Below, piece by piece: positions 15,900 through 25,729 of a DNA stretch of 64,000 nucleotides; position 1 is the stretch's first letter; every line of letters begins with the position of its first letter. Position numbers and translations under genes: made by a program. This DNA is from an uncultured Hydrogenophaga sp. Its GTDB lineage: Bacteria; Pseudomonadota; Gammaproteobacteria; Burkholderiales; Burkholderiaceae_C. Below the pieces are notes generated by a model. It ran no database searches and was not told the origin of the DNA. It worked only from the letters and a program-made list of their open reading frames with translations. The stretch is taken from the NCBI RefSeq assembly GCF_958439165.1, contig NZ_OY288122.1, forward strand, positions 1-64,000. The letters are read 5' to 3'.

Positions 15900-17120
15900 T
15901 CAGCCGATCACCGAGAACAACGAGAGCTTCTGCACCTGGGCATAGCTCTTGATGGCGGCCTCCAGGCCCTGCTGCTGGGTCTGGAAGTCGGAGATGCCCT
16001 TGACCAGATCGATGTCGGTCAGTCGGGAGTCTTCCGCCTTGTTGTCCAGGGCGCGGCCTTCCAGCAGGGTGTCGAGCGAGTCGGCGCGGTTGAGCAGTTC
16101 ACCCACCCGACCGCGGGCCAGCAGCACCCGGTCATGGCCGGCGTCGACCTCGGTCATGGCGCGGGCCAGTTCCTGGTTGCGGTGGGCCGACTCGTTGGCG
16201 CCGCCGTAACGCAGCGCATCGACCGCGTTCTGCACCACCTGGAAGATGTCGGAACGGGCCGGCGACCCCTCGATGTCGATGGCGTCGCCGGCAGCCGGGT
16301 TGCCGTTGATGGTGAAGCCCATGCCGGCGAACTGCACCGACTTGCCGGGATGGTAAGGCACACCGGTATGGCTGGCCAGCGGCGTGTTGCCGTTGGTGAC
16401 GTCGATCACGGTGTACTGCATCTGCCCTGCCACTTCGGCGAAGGTGATCTGGTAATCGTTGCCGGTGTAGGCGGCCGGGTCGACCACCTCGCCCATGCTG
16501 GTGTTCACGCCACCGGTGTTGGTGTTGGGCAGGCTGACCGCAAAGCGGCCGTTGCCCTGGGGCACCTGCATCCAGATGGCCTGGCCGTCCAGAGCCTGCG
16601 GCAGTGCGGTGTTGCCGGCGGCCGCCTGGCCGCGCTGTCCATTGAAGGCCACACCGTTGCCGCTGGGTGTGTAGAGGTCCACGAACGGGGTGGGGGCTCC
16701 GCCCAGACCGCCGTACAGGGTGCGGCCGGCGCTGTCGGTCCGGTTGGCCACCGCAATCAGCTGCTCGCGCAGGCCTTCGAGCTGGCGGGCCACGTCTTCG
16801 CGCTCGCTGTCGGTGAAGCCGGCGTTGCCGGCCGTGACCAGCAGATCGCGCACGCGCTGGATCAGCTCACCCGATTCACCCAGGCCGCTCTCGGCCTGCT
16901 GCAGGCTGGTGCGCGACGCTTCCAGAGCACGCTGGTCGGCTTCGGCGCGGGACAGCCGGTTGCGGGCCGCCTCGGAAAGCGTGGCGGCCACCGGGTCGTC
17001 GCTGGCCCGCAGCACCCGCTTGCCGGTGGCCAGGCGTTCCTGCTGCTGGGCCAGCTGTGCCTGGCGGTCGGCCAGGACCTTGATGGTGCTGTCGTAGTTG
17101 TTGGCAGTGGCGATGCGCAT
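15900..17120 (-). CDS. flgL: Flagellar hook-filament junction protein FlgL
   Basis: FlgL (HAP3, 406 aa) sits between FlgK and the filament. The flagellin-like N-terminal D0/D1 helix (MRIATANNYDSTI, GKRVLRASDDPVAA) and the C-terminal helix (DFQTQQQGLEAAIKSYAQVQ) are present, with a variable middle. It is the last structural gene of the flgB-flgL run, 26 bases after flgK, and overlaps into the HDOD gene by coupling. Confidence 0.95.
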   Translation of the reverse strand: MRIATANNYDSTIKVLADRQAQLAQQQERLATGKRVLRASDDPVAATLSEAARNRLSRAEADQRALEASRTSLQQAESGLGESGELIQRVRDLLVTAGNAGFTDSEREDVARQLEGLREQLIAVANRTDSAGRTLYGGLGGAPTPFVDLYTPSGNGVAFNGQRGQAAAGNTALPQALDGQAIWMQVPQGNGRFAVSLPNTNTGGVNTSMGEVVDPAAYTGNDYQITFAEVAGQMQYTVIDVTNGNTPLASHTGVPYHPGKSVQFAGMGFTINGNPAAGDAIDIEGSPARSDIFQVVQNAVDALRYGGANESAHRNQELARAMTEVDAGHDRVLLARGRVGELLNRADSLDTLLEGRALDNKAEDSRLTDIDLVKGISDFQTQQQGLEAAIKSYAQVQKLSLFSVIG

Positions 17121-17146
17121 GAAGGGCTCCGGGGATGTTCAGGCGG

Positions 17147-19063
17147 TCAGCGGCCGACGGTCTGCAGCAGGCTGTCGAAGGTGCTCTGGGCAATCTGCAG
17201 GAACTTGGCCGAGGCCTGGTAGGCCTGCTGGAACTGCAGCAGCCGGGCGGCCTCTTCATCCAGGTTCACGCCGGCCACGCCGGCCCGCGCTGCTTCCGCG
17301 GTGGCCGCCACGTTGCCGGAGAACTCGGCCGCGAACTGCGCGCCCTGCACCCGGGTGCCGATGTCGGAGAACAGGCTCACATAGCCGTCGGACAGCGAGA
17401 CGCCGTCGTAGGTGGCCAGGTCGCGCAGGGCCAGCACCGCGTTGGCGTTGCCGGCGTTCTGGGCCAGTCCGTTCGCCGGCGAGGCCTGCACCGAGAAGGT
17501 GTCGCCGGCGCTGGGAGCACCGCGCAGGGTCAGGCTCCAGCCATTGACCTCGATCGGCTGACCCGGCGTGAAGTTGTAGACCGTCGCAGGGGCGGCAATG
17601 CTCGGGCCGCTCAGGGTGAAGGTGCCGTTGGCGGCAAAGGTGATGTCGACCGGGCTGGTGAGGTTGGCATCGGGCTGCGTGGCGTAGAGGCTTTCCACCG
17701 CCAGGCTGCCGCTGTTGACGGTGCCCGGGGTCACGGCGACCGGGCTGGCGGCGGCCAGCTTGTCAGGGGCACCGATGGCCACCTGGATGTTGCGCGCCGC
17801 CGCCTCGAAAGGGCGTGCCCGGAAGCGGTCGTTGGCACCCAGCGCACCGCTGTCCAGGGTGAAGGTCAGGCCGTCCACCTCGATGGGCAGGGCGCCGGTG
17901 GCCAGCGGCGGGTTGCCGGCCGGCGGGGTCGTGGTGTTGTCGGACAGGCGGATGATGCGCAGGCCGCCGGCCTCGGCGCGGATGTCGTAATCCGATGCCT
18001 TGAGCGCCGTGGGGTTGGTGACGGTCACGCTGAAGGCCGCGGTACCGGTGTTGGCCGGCGCCGCCAGCGCCGCCAGGGGCGGCGTGGGCGCAAAGAAGAC
18101 CTGGCCCGGCTGACCGGTGAGATCCACCCCGAGCGCGTGCTGGTCGTTGACGATGGTGGCGGTGGCCAGCGCCATGCGGCCGATCTGGTTCTGTGCCGAC
18201 GCCAGATCCTCGTTCAGGAAGCGGACCATGCCGGCGAGCTCGCCGCCACCCAGCGCGGCCAGGCTCAGTTCGGACTCGGTCGTGCCCTGGCGGAACGACA
18301 CCTGGATGCGCGAGGTGTCGACCGGATCGCGGGTCACGGCCAGCTGGCCGGTCTGGGTGCCGAGCACCAGCGGCTGGCTGCCGCCGACGAACACGTTGAC
18401 CGTGCCGCTCTCACCGGGCACGGTGGCCACCTTCACCAGCTCGCTGAGCTGGGCCAGCAGCTGGTCGCGCGAATCGAGCAGGTCGTTCGGGGTATGTGCG
18501 CCGCCCGCGTTCTCGATGATGCGCTGGTTGACCGAGGCCAGGTCGCGTGCCAGACGGTTGACCGATTCGACCGTGGTCTGCACCTGCAGCTCGGTGCCCT
18601 GCTTGAGCAGGTCGAGCTGGCCGGCGGTGTTGCGCAGGCGGCTGGCGAACTCGTCGGCGCGGGCGATGGTCACCACCCGGGCCGTCAGGTTGCTGGGTGC
18701 CGACGTCACATCGTTCCAGGCATTGAGCATGCTGTTGAGCGCCGTGCCCAGCCCGTTCTCGCCCATCGGGAACACCGATTCGAGCTGCTGCAGGCGGGAC
18801 AGCCGCACACTGTCGGCCGCGGCGGTGGAGCTGGTGGCCCGCGCCTCGCTGGTGAGGTAGGCGCTGTGGGTGCGTTCGACCGTGGCGATCTCCACGCCCT
18901 TGCCGAAGTAGCCGCTGCCCATGGCCTGGTAGCCCGAGCTCTGGAGCTGGATGTTCTGGCGCGAATAGCCCTCGGTGTTGACGTTGGCGATGTTGTGGCC
19001 GATGACCTGCAGGGCAGCCAGGTTGGCATTGAGGGCGCGGGTGGCGATGTTGAGGGACGACAT
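17147..19063 (-). CDS. flgK: Flagellar hook-associated protein FlgK
   Basis: FlgK (HAP1, 638 aa) is the first junction protein above the hook. The rod-type N terminus is clear (IATRALNANLAALQVIGHNIAN then VNTEGYSRQ), as is the C-terminal helix (DEEAARLLQFQQAYQASAKF). The large middle is Ala/Thr/Val-rich and variable, as usual. It lies 26 bases after flgJ and before flgL. Confidence 0.96.
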   Translation of the reverse strand: MSSLNIATRALNANLAALQVIGHNIANVNTEGYSRQNIQLQSSGYQAMGSGYFGKGVEIATVERTHSAYLTSEARATSSTAAADSVRLSRLQQLESVFPMGENGLGTALNSMLNAWNDVTSAPSNLTARVVTIARADEFASRLRNTAGQLDLLKQGTELQVQTTVESVNRLARDLASVNQRIIENAGGAHTPNDLLDSRDQLLAQLSELVKVATVPGESGTVNVFVGGSQPLVLGTQTGQLAVTRDPVDTSRIQVSFRQGTTESELSLAALGGGELAGMVRFLNEDLASAQNQIGRMALATATIVNDQHALGVDLTGQPGQVFFAPTPPLAALAAPANTGTAAFSVTVTNPTALKASDYDIRAEAGGLRIIRLSDNTTTPPAGNPPLATGALPIEVDGLTFTLDSGALGANDRFRARPFEAAARNIQVAIGAPDKLAAASPVAVTPGTVNSGSLAVESLYATQPDANLTSPVDITFAANGTFTLSGPSIAAPATVYNFTPGQPIEVNGWSLTLRGAPSAGDTFSVQASPANGLAQNAGNANAVLALRDLATYDGVSLSDGYVSLFSDIGTRVQGAQFAAEFSGNVAATAEAARAGVAGVNLDEEAARLLQFQQAYQASAKFLQIAQSTFDSLLQTVGR

Positions 19064-19089
19064 GGCGGTCTTGCAGTTGCCTGTGGTGA

Positions 19090-19938
19090 TCAGGCCTGGG
19101 CGCGCTGCAGGCTCAGGGTGGTGTTGATGGCGCGGCTCAGCTTGGCGGCATAGGCCGGGTCGGTGGCGTAACCGCCGCGCTGCAGGGCGGTGGCGAAGCC
19201 TTGCACCGAATGGCGCTGGGCCATGGCGTCTTCGTAACGCGGGCTGTTGACGATGAGGCGGGCGTAGTCGCGGAAGGAGTCGGCGTAGCTGTCGTAGGCG
19301 CGGAACTTGGCCTTCACCTTGTGCGGCTCGCCGTTGATGTATTCGGTGGTGGTGATCTCGGCCACCTTGCCCTTCCAGCCCGGGCCGGCCTTGATGCCGA
19401 ACAGGTTGAACGAGGGCGAGCCATCGGCGTGGCGGATCTCGCTGCGACCCCAGCCGGTCTCGTGCCCGGCCTGGCCGATCATGAAGCCGGCCGGAATGCC
19501 GGCCTCGCGCTCCACCTGGGCGGCAGCCGCGCTGTGGCGGGCCACGAAGTCGGCCTGGCGCGGTCCGGCCGACACCTTGTCCACGGTGCTGGGCACGGCG
19601 GGGGTGGTCGGTGCGTTCGGGTTGCTGCCCTGCATCTGGCGGGCCAGCTGGCGCTCGATGGCCTCCGACAGGCCGCCGGGCATACCGGCCAGACTGACTG
19701 CGAACTGCTGGTCCAGCAGGTCGGTGCCGAGGTTCTCGCCTTCGCTGTCCATCATCCCGGACTTCTGCGTGGCCTCGCGCATGCTCTTGATGAGTTCGCG
19801 CATGAAGAGCGACTCGAACTGCTTGGCCGCCTCCTTCAGGGCAGCCTTGTCCTGACCCTGGCCGGCCAGTGCCTTCAGTCCGCCCAGCGCGGAGGGGTCG
19901 GCCGCGAGGCCGGAGGGCATGAGCGGGCTGGTGTTCAT
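19090..19938 (-). CDS. flgJ: Flagellar rod-cap and peptidoglycan hydrolase FlgJ
   Basis: FlgJ (282 aa) is the two-domain form: an N-terminal rod-capping domain (about residues 30-105, KEAAKQFESLFMRELIKSM) and a C-terminal beta-N-acetylglucosaminidase of the GH73 type (about 130-282). The catalytic Glu is E160 in the HETGWG motif, where most family members have ESGWG. It cuts the murein so the rod can cross the wall. The ATG shares one base with the flgI stop (TGATG). Confidence 0.95.
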   Translation of the reverse strand: MNTSPLMPSGLAADPSALGGLKALAGQGQDKAALKEAAKQFESLFMRELIKSMREATQKSGMMDSEGENLGTDLLDQQFAVSLAGMPGGLSEAIERQLARQMQGSNPNAPTTPAVPSTVDKVSAGPRQADFVARHSAAAAQVEREAGIPAGFMIGQAGHETGWGRSEIRHADGSPSFNLFGIKAGPGWKGKVAEITTTEYINGEPHKVKAKFRAYDSYADSFRDYARLIVNSPRYEDAMAQRHSVQGFATALQRGGYATDPAYAAKLSRAINTTLSLQRAQA

Positions 19939-21068
19939 CAGATCACCTCGAGGTCGGCGTTGAGCGCGCCGGATGCCTTGATGGCCTGCAGGATGGCCAG
20001 CAGGTCCTGCGGCGTGGCGCCCAGGCTGTTCAGGGCCTTGACCACATCGGACAGCTGGGCGGCCGGGCCCATCTGGATCAGCGAACCCTTGTCCTGGCTG
20101 ATCTGGATGTTGGCCTGCTCGGCCACCACCGTCTGACCGTTGGACAGCGGATTGGGCTGGCTGATCACCGGGTTGGAACTGATGCTCACCGACAGGTTGC
20201 CGTGGGCCACGGCGCACGGGCCGAGCGTGACCGCCTGGTTCATGGCGATGGAGCCGGTGCGCGAGTTGATGACCACCTTGGCCATGGGCACGGCAGCGTC
20301 GAGCCGCACATCCTCCACCCGGGCCAGGAACGCCACCCGGCTGTTCGGATCGGCCGGCGCCCGCAGGCGCACCACGCGGCCATCGACCGCACTGGCCGTA
20401 CCGGCACCGAGCGCCTTGTTGATGGCGTCGGTGACGCGGCTGGCGGTGGTGAAGTCGTTGCTCTGCAGACCGAGGTCGATGCTCTCGCCGAGCGCGAACG
20501 CGGTGGGCACCGTCCGCTCGACCTGACCGCCACCGGGGATGCGACCGGCGCTCAGGTGGTTGATCTGCACCTTGCTGCCGCCCGCCGAAGCGCCGGCACC
20601 GCCGACCAGCAGGTTGCCCTGGGCCAGCGCATAGATCTCGCCGTCGGCACCCTTGAGCGGCGTGGCGATCAGCGTGCCGCCGCGCAGCGACTTGGCATTG
20701 CCCATGGACGACACGGTCACGTCGATGGCCTGGCCCGGCTGGGCAAACGGCGGCAGCTCGGCCGTGACCAGCACGGCCGCGATGTTCTTGAACTGGGGGT
20801 TCACACCCGGCGGCAACGTCAGGCCGAGCTGCTGCAGGTAGTTGGCCATGCCCTGGCTGGTGTAGGGCATCTGGGTGGTCTGGTCACCGGTACCGTCCAG
20901 ACCGACCACCAGGCCATAACCGGTGAGCTGGTTGGTGCGCACACCCTGCACGGCAGCGATCTCCTTGACGCGGATCGACTGCGCTGCCGCCGGCAGGGCC
21001 AGCACCAGTGCCATGCCGGTCAGCATCGCGAGGCGGCTCAAGTTCTGCAGCAGAGGGACGATATTCAT
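19938..21068 (-). CDS. flgI: Flagellar P-ring protein FlgI
   Basis: FlgI (376 aa) forms the periplasmic P ring around the rod. A cleavable Sec signal precedes mature SIRVKEIAAVQGVR (cut near residue 29). Family blocks are YGLVVGLDGTGDQT and VVINSRTGSIAMN. The ATG at 21068 puts the signal at the very N terminus; an in-frame ATG ten codons upstream would lengthen it without a ribosome site. It follows flgH by 42 bases. Confidence 0.95.
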   Translation of the reverse strand: MNIVPLLQNLSRLAMLTGMALVLALPAAAQSIRVKEIAAVQGVRTNQLTGYGLVVGLDGTGDQTTQMPYTSQGMANYLQQLGLTLPPGVNPQFKNIAAVLVTAELPPFAQPGQAIDVTVSSMGNAKSLRGGTLIATPLKGADGEIYALAQGNLLVGGAGASAGGSKVQINHLSAGRIPGGGQVERTVPTAFALGESIDLGLQSNDFTTASRVTDAINKALGAGTASAVDGRVVRLRAPADPNSRVAFLARVEDVRLDAAVPMAKVVINSRTGSIAMNQAVTLGPCAVAHGNLSVSISSNPVISQPNPLSNGQTVVAEQANIQISQDKGSLIQMGPAAQLSDVVKALNSLGATPQDLLAILQAIKASGALNADLEVI

Positions 21069-21110
21069 CTCAGTACACCCGATGGAAGACAGCCCCATTG
21101 TGGGCAGGGA

Positions 21111-21779
21111 TCAGAACGGGATAACGCTCAAAAAGAACCGCGCCAACCAGCCAATTGACATGGCTTCGCCCTGCGCGCCGCGGTTGCGGGACTCGATGCG
21201 GGCATTGGCCACCTGCGTGGAAGTCACCACGTTGCCCGGGCGGATGGTGCGCGGATCGACCGTGCCGGAAAAGCGCATCACGTCGACATTGGCATTCACG
21301 CCGATCTGCTTTTCGCCGACCACCACCAGGTGACCGTTGGGCAGCACTTCCTGCACGGTGGCGGTGATCGAACCGTTGAAGGTGTTGTTCGCCTCGCTCT
21401 TGCCCTCGCCCTCGAACTGGTTGTTCGACTGGGCACCGACATCGAGCTTGCCCAGCGTGGCCGCGCTCAGCAGCGGGAAGGCCGACACGCCGGCCGACGC
21501 ATTGGCGCTGCGGTCGATCGAGGCCGACGAGTTCTGGCTGGCCGTCACCCGCTCGGTGATCTGGATGGTGATGGTGTCGCCCGGCAGGCGGGCGCGCGGG
21601 TCTTCAAAACCCGGCCGGTAGGTGGCCGGGCGGAACAGGCTGCCGGTGGGCGCGCCCTGCGCCTGCGGCACCTGGACGTATTCCACCGGACGGGCCGGCG
21701 CCAGCTCCACTTTGGGCTGCATGGTTTCGCAGCCGGCCAGCGCGGCGGTGGCACAGAGCAGGAGAACAGTGCGTTGCAT
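21111..21779 (-). CDS. flgH: Flagellar L-ring lipoprotein FlgH
   Basis: FlgH (222 aa) builds the outer-membrane L ring. A lipoprotein signal ends in LAGC with Cys17 as the lipidated residue. Conserved parts are GSLFRP, DTITIQITE and the end SIGWLARFFLSVIPF. The ATG at 21779 has GAGG seven bases upstream; a TTG five codons earlier is in frame but less likely. It follows flgG by 20 bases. Confidence 0.95.
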   Translation of the reverse strand: MQRTVLLLCATAALAGCETMQPKVELAPARPVEYVQVPQAQGAPTGSLFRPATYRPGFEDPRARLPGDTITIQITERVTASQNSSASIDRSANASAGVSAFPLLSAATLGKLDVGAQSNNQFEGEGKSEANNTFNGSITATVQEVLPNGHLVVVGEKQIGVNANVDVMRFSGTVDPRTIRPGNVVTSTQVANARIESRNRGAQGEAMSIGWLARFFLSVIPF

Positions 21780-21799
21780 GAGGAACCTCGACAAGGAGA

Positions 21800-22582
21800 T
21801 CAGAGCTGGCTCAGGCGCTGCAGCATCTGGTCGGACGTCTGGATGGCCTTGGAATTCATCTCGTAGGCGCGCTGGGTCTGGATCATGGTCACCAGCTCCT
21901 GCACCACGTTCACGTTGGAGGCTTCGGTGAAGCCCTGCATCAGGTTGCCCATGCCGGCGGTGCCCGGGTTGCCGTTGACGGGGTTGCCCGAGGCCACGCT
22001 CTCGCGGAACAGGTTCTGGCCCAGCGGCTCCAGGCCAGCCGGGTTGATGAAGTTGGCCAGTTCGAGCACACCCACCTGCTGCGGCTGGGTGGTGCCGGGC
22101 AGCTTGGCGCTGACGATGCCGTCGCCCGAGATGGTGATGCTGGTGGTCTCGGCCGGCAGCGTGATGCCGGCGCTCAGCGGGAAGCCGCTGTTGGTCACCA
22201 GCTGACCCTGGGCATTGAGCTGGAACGAGCCATCGCGGGTGTAGGCGGTGGTGCCGTCGGGCATCTGCACCTGGAAGAAGCCCTGACCGTTGATGGCCAC
22301 ATCCAGCGCATTGCCCGACTGCTGCAGGCTGCCCTGGGTGAACGAGCGCGAGGTGGCCACGGTGCGCACGCCCAGGCCGATCTGCAGGCCGGTCGGCAGC
22401 TCGGCCTGCTCGTTGGCATTGGCGCCCACCTGGCGCAGGTTCTGGTACATCAGGTCTTCGAACACGGCATTCGACCGCTTGAAGCCGTTGGTGGACACGT
22501 TGGCCAGGTTGTTCGAGATGACGTCGAGCTGGGTCTGCTGCGCCGTCATGCCGGTCTTGGAAATCATCAGGGAATTGATCAT
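21800..22582 (-). CDS. flgG: Flagellar distal rod protein FlgG
   Basis: FlgG (260 aa) is the distal rod. The rod-family N terminus is MINSLMISKTGMTAQQTQLD followed by the ISNNLANVSTNGFKRS motif. The distal-rod insert LPTGLQIGLGVRT is typical of FlgG, and the C-terminal helix has VVQELVTMIQTQRAYEMNSK. The length is standard. It lies 11 bases after flgF. Confidence 0.97.
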   Translation of the reverse strand: MINSLMISKTGMTAQQTQLDVISNNLANVSTNGFKRSNAVFEDLMYQNLRQVGANANEQAELPTGLQIGLGVRTVATSRSFTQGSLQQSGNALDVAINGQGFFQVQMPDGTTAYTRDGSFQLNAQGQLVTNSGFPLSAGITLPAETTSITISGDGIVSAKLPGTTQPQQVGVLELANFINPAGLEPLGQNLFRESVASGNPVNGNPGTAGMGNLMQGFTEASNVNVVQELVTMIQTQRAYEMNSKAIQTSDQMLQRLSQL

Positions 22583-22593
22583 GGCGGTGTCCT

Positions 22594-23331
22594 TTATCCG
22601 TTGAGGCTCAGCAGCTGGCTGGCGGTCTGGTCGTTCTTCTCGCCGTTCTGCAGCATGCGCATCTGCACCTCGAACTGGCGGGCCACGGCGATCATGCCGA
22701 CCATGGCTTCAATGGGATTCACGTTGGAGCCTTCGACGGCACCGTCCTGCAGACGGGCCACATCGCTGGCCGGCAGCGGGTCGCCACCCGGCCCGCGGAA
22801 CAGTCCGTCCTCGCCGCGCCGGAGCGGGTTGTCGGCGTCGGGCGTGACCATCTTCAGGCGGCCGACCACCTGCCCCGGCTCGTTGCCCACACGGGCGCTC
22901 ACCGTGCCGTCGGCACCGATGTCGACCCGCGCGTTGGCCGGGATGGTGATGGGGCCGCCGTCACCCAGCATGGGCAGGCCGGAGGCACCGACCAGTGTGC
23001 CGTCGGGGTTGACCTCGAGGCCACCGGCACGGGTGTAGGCCTCGGTCCCGTCCAGCGCCTGGACCGCGAAATAGGCGTTGCCCTGGGCGGCCACGTCCAG
23101 GTTGCGCCCGGTCTGGCTGATGCTGCCCGGCAGGTCGGAATGGCCGGCCGTGGCCTCCACCGCAAACACCCGGGTGCTGGCGCCGTCGCCGCGAACCGGA
23201 ACGGCCCGGAAGGTGGAGAGTTCGGCACGAAAACCGGGGGTGGACACATTGGCCAGGTTGTTGGACAGCACCTGCTGCCGGTACTGGGCAGCGCTGGCGC
23301 CGGTCATGGCGGTGTAGATCATGCGGTCCAT
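22594..23331 (-). CDS. flgF: Flagellar proximal rod protein FlgF
   Basis: FlgF (245 aa) is a proximal rod subunit. The N terminus MDRMIYTAMTGASAA with LSNNLANVSTPGF, and the C terminus NPIEAMVGMIAVARQFEVQM, match the family. It lacks the FlgG-specific insert. It sits between flgE and flgG with 35 bases to flgE. Confidence 0.96.
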   Translation of the reverse strand: MDRMIYTAMTGASAAQYRQQVLSNNLANVSTPGFRAELSTFRAVPVRGDGASTRVFAVEATAGHSDLPGSISQTGRNLDVAAQGNAYFAVQALDGTEAYTRAGGLEVNPDGTLVGASGLPMLGDGGPITIPANARVDIGADGTVSARVGNEPGQVVGRLKMVTPDADNPLRRGEDGLFRGPGGDPLPASDVARLQDGAVEGSNVNPIEAMVGMIAVARQFEVQMRMLQNGEKNDQTASQLLSLNG

Positions 23332-23366
23332 GGGGACTCCTGCGGGTCAGCGATTCAGGCCGGGCT

Positions 23367-24581
23367 TCAGCGCATGTTGAGCAGGGTGCTGAGCACCTGG
23401 TCCTGCGTCTTGATGGTCTGGGCATTGGCCTGGTAGGCGCGCTGGGCGGTCATCATGTTGACCAGCTCGGCGGTGATGTCGACGTTGGAATCCTCCAGCG
23501 CACCCGAACGCAGGGCACCGAAGTTGCCGGTGCCGGGCTCGCCGTGCAGCGCTTCGCCCGAGGCGAAGGTGGCCTGCCAGTTGCCGCCGCCGGTGGGCTG
23601 CAGACCCTGGGCGTTGCGGAAGTTCACCAGCGCCACCTGGCCGGCCGCGCGGGTCTGGCCGTTGGAGTACTGGCCGGTCACGACGCCGTTCTCGCCGATC
23701 TTCAGACCGATGAACTGGCCCGGCTGGTAACCGTCCTGGATCAGGTTGGTCACCGCGAAGCTGGTGCCGAACTGGGTGATTTCCTCCAGGTTCAACGTCG
23801 CCGTGAACGGGCCGTTGGCCGAGGTCATGGCCACCGTGGCCGGGCTGGGGGTGACGGTGTTGAAGGTGCCGTCGGCATTGAAGGTGACGTCGATGAAGGG
23901 ACTGGTGGCCACAGCGGGCGGGGTGCCGTCGCCGCTGGTGTAGATGCGCCAGGCGTTGTTGCCGGTCTTGGTGAAGGCCATGGCCACCGGCACCTCGATG
24001 CCCTGCGCGTCGTAGCCGATCAGCGAGGTGCCGTAGGTGGCCAGCGGAGGCGTGTCGGTCACGGCGTCGTACACGGCCGCGCGGGCGTCCAGGTTGAACT
24101 CGGCCGTGATGTCGGCGGTCTGGCGGGCCGGGATCGGGCCACCGGTGGGCAGGGTCAGCGGGCCGGTCTCGAAGCTCAGACGGTTGCCGGTTTCGTCGGT
24201 GGGGTAACCCATCAGCTGGGCGCCCATGTTGGTGACGATGCCGCCGTCGCGGTCGAGCTTGAACTGGCCGGCGCGGCTGTAGGCCGAACTGCCGTTGGGC
24301 ATGGTCAGCTCGAAGAAGCCGGAACCGTTGATGGCCACGTCCAGGTCGCCACCGGTGACCGTGATGTTGCCCTGGGTGAACTGCTGGGTGACGGCGGTCA
24401 GCGCCACGCCGATGCCGGAGTTCACGCCGCCGGCGGCGTTGACCGAGCTGGCGTACAGCTCGCCGAATTCGGCGCGCGAGGCCTTCATGCCGACCGTATT
24501 GCCGTTGGCGATGTTGTGGCCGATGACGTCGAGGTTCTTGCTCGCGCTGTTCAGGCCGGAGAGTCCTTGCTGGAATGCCAT
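23367..24581 (-). CDS. flgE: Flagellar hook protein FlgE
   Basis: FlgE (404 aa) polymerises into the hook. It opens with AFQQGLSGLNSASKNLD and the GHNIANGNTVG motif, has the FlgE middle domain (for example LIGYDAQGIEVPVAMAFTK) and ends with VDITAELVNMMTAQRAYQAN. The length is typical of the E. coli type. A 55-base gap separates it from flgD. Confidence 0.97.
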   Translation of the reverse strand: MAFQQGLSGLNSASKNLDVIGHNIANGNTVGMKASRAEFGELYASSVNAAGGVNSGIGVALTAVTQQFTQGNITVTGGDLDVAINGSGFFELTMPNGSSAYSRAGQFKLDRDGGIVTNMGAQLMGYPTDETGNRLSFETGPLTLPTGGPIPARQTADITAEFNLDARAAVYDAVTDTPPLATYGTSLIGYDAQGIEVPVAMAFTKTGNNAWRIYTSGDGTPPAVATSPFIDVTFNADGTFNTVTPSPATVAMTSANGPFTATLNLEEITQFGTSFAVTNLIQDGYQPGQFIGLKIGENGVVTGQYSNGQTRAAGQVALVNFRNAQGLQPTGGGNWQATFASGEALHGEPGTGNFGALRSGALEDSNVDITAELVNMMTAQRAYQANAQTIKTQDQVLSTLLNMR

Positions 24582-24636
24582 GTTGGTGTCCTTTGCAGAT
24601 GGTTCGTCGGGGTTGTGCCGGAGCCCGCAGGCCCGC

Positions 24637-25302
24637 TCACATGAAGCTGCTGACCTTGTCGTAGGCGAGGTTGCGGCCGTCCTGCAGCTGCAGGCTCATG
24701 GCGCCGTTGCTCATGCCGGTGGAGGTGACGGTCAGACGGCTGTAGCTGGTGGCATTGACCGGCTGGCCGCCGTTGGCGGCACGCACCTTGAAGCCGCCCA
24801 CCTGGGTCGGATCGGTGCCGGCGCCGTTCCAGTTGAAGGAATGCTGACCGGCGGTGAGTGCACCGAAGTCCAGCGTGTCGATGACCTGGCCGGCCTTGTC
24901 CAGCACGTCCACCTGAACCGTGGCGGCGGGGCCATCCAGGCGGAAGGCTGCCTTGCCGGTGTTGCCGTCGAAGCCGAACTGCGTGCCGGCCACCAGGGCC
25001 TCGCGACCGATCAGGGACGTGCCCTGCAGCGACTGCATCAGGCCGAACTGGCTGGCCATGCCCTTGAGCGTCTCGTTGAGCTGCTGGATGCCGCTGACCG
25101 TGTTGATCTGCGTCATCTGCGTGGTCATCTGGGCGTTGTCCATCGGGTTCATCGGGTCCTGGTTGTTCAGCTGCGCGACCAGCAGCTTGAGGAACCGGTC
25201 CTGGGTGGCGGTGGCATCGGTCTGGGCCGTGGCCGCCTTGGCGGTGGAACTGCCCACGGCGGAGCCGAGGTTGGTGAGGTCCAGGGGTTGGGTCAGCATC
25301 AT
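24637..25302 (-). CDS. flgD: Flagellar hook-capping protein FlgD
   Basis: FlgD (221 aa) caps the growing hook. The N-terminal conserved block is present (FLKLLVAQLNNQDPMNPMDN), followed by the FLG-Ig/tudor-like domain (about residues 80-221, with HSFNWNGAGTDP). AAGGAG lies seven bases before the first of two tandem ATG codons; I used that first one. It follows flgC after 11 bases. Confidence 0.96.
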   Translation of the reverse strand: MMLTQPLDLTNLGSAVGSSTAKAATAQTDATATQDRFLKLLVAQLNNQDPMNPMDNAQMTTQMTQINTVSGIQQLNETLKGMASQFGLMQSLQGTSLIGREALVAGTQFGFDGNTGKAAFRLDGPAATVQVDVLDKAGQVIDTLDFGALTAGQHSFNWNGAGTDPTQVGGFKVRAANGGQPVNATSYSRLTVTSTGMSNGAMSLQLQDGRNLAYDKVSSFM

Positions 25303-25313
25303 GGTGAATCTCC

Positions 25314-25718
25314 TTATGCGCCCATCTGCAGCGTCTTGAGCAGCAGGGACTTGGCAGTGTTCATGACCTCGACGTTGTTCTGGTAGGAACGCGAGGCAGA
25401 AATCATGTTGACCATTTCCTCCACCGGGTTCACGTTGGAGTGCGTCACGTAGCCTTCGGCGTCGGCGCTGGGGTGGGTGGGGTTGTGCTCACGCCGGCCG
25501 GGAGCCTGGTTCTCGTTGATGTCGCGGACCTTCACGCCGGCGTTGCCCTTGCCACCCATGTCGACCGACTGGAACACCACCTGGCGTGCCTTGTAGGACT
25601 GGCCGTCGGGGCCGGCCACCGCATCGGCGTTGGCCAGGTTGCTGGCCACCACGTTGAGGCGCTGGGACTGCGCACTGACCGCGCTGCCCGACACATTGAA
25701 GATGCTGAACATGGACAT
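25314..25718 (-). CDS. flgC: Flagellar proximal rod protein FlgC
   Basis: FlgC (134 aa) is a proximal rod subunit. The start MSMFSIFNVSGSAVSAQSQR with VVASNLANADAV, and the end NVNPVEEMVNMISASRSYQN, are diagnostic. AAGGGAG precedes the ATG. Eleven bases separate it from flgB. Confidence 0.97.
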   Translation of the reverse strand: MSMFSIFNVSGSAVSAQSQRLNVVASNLANADAVAGPDGQSYKARQVVFQSVDMGGKGNAGVKVRDINENQAPGRREHNPTHPSADAEGYVTHSNVNPVEEMVNMISASRSYQNNVEVMNTAKSLLLKTLQMGA

Positions 25719-25729
25719 GGGGTGCTCCC

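Noticed and set aside
21780..21794. TTG start five codons upstream of flgH
   Set aside because: The ATG at 21779 has a better-placed GAGG and puts the lipoprotein signal at the N terminus.
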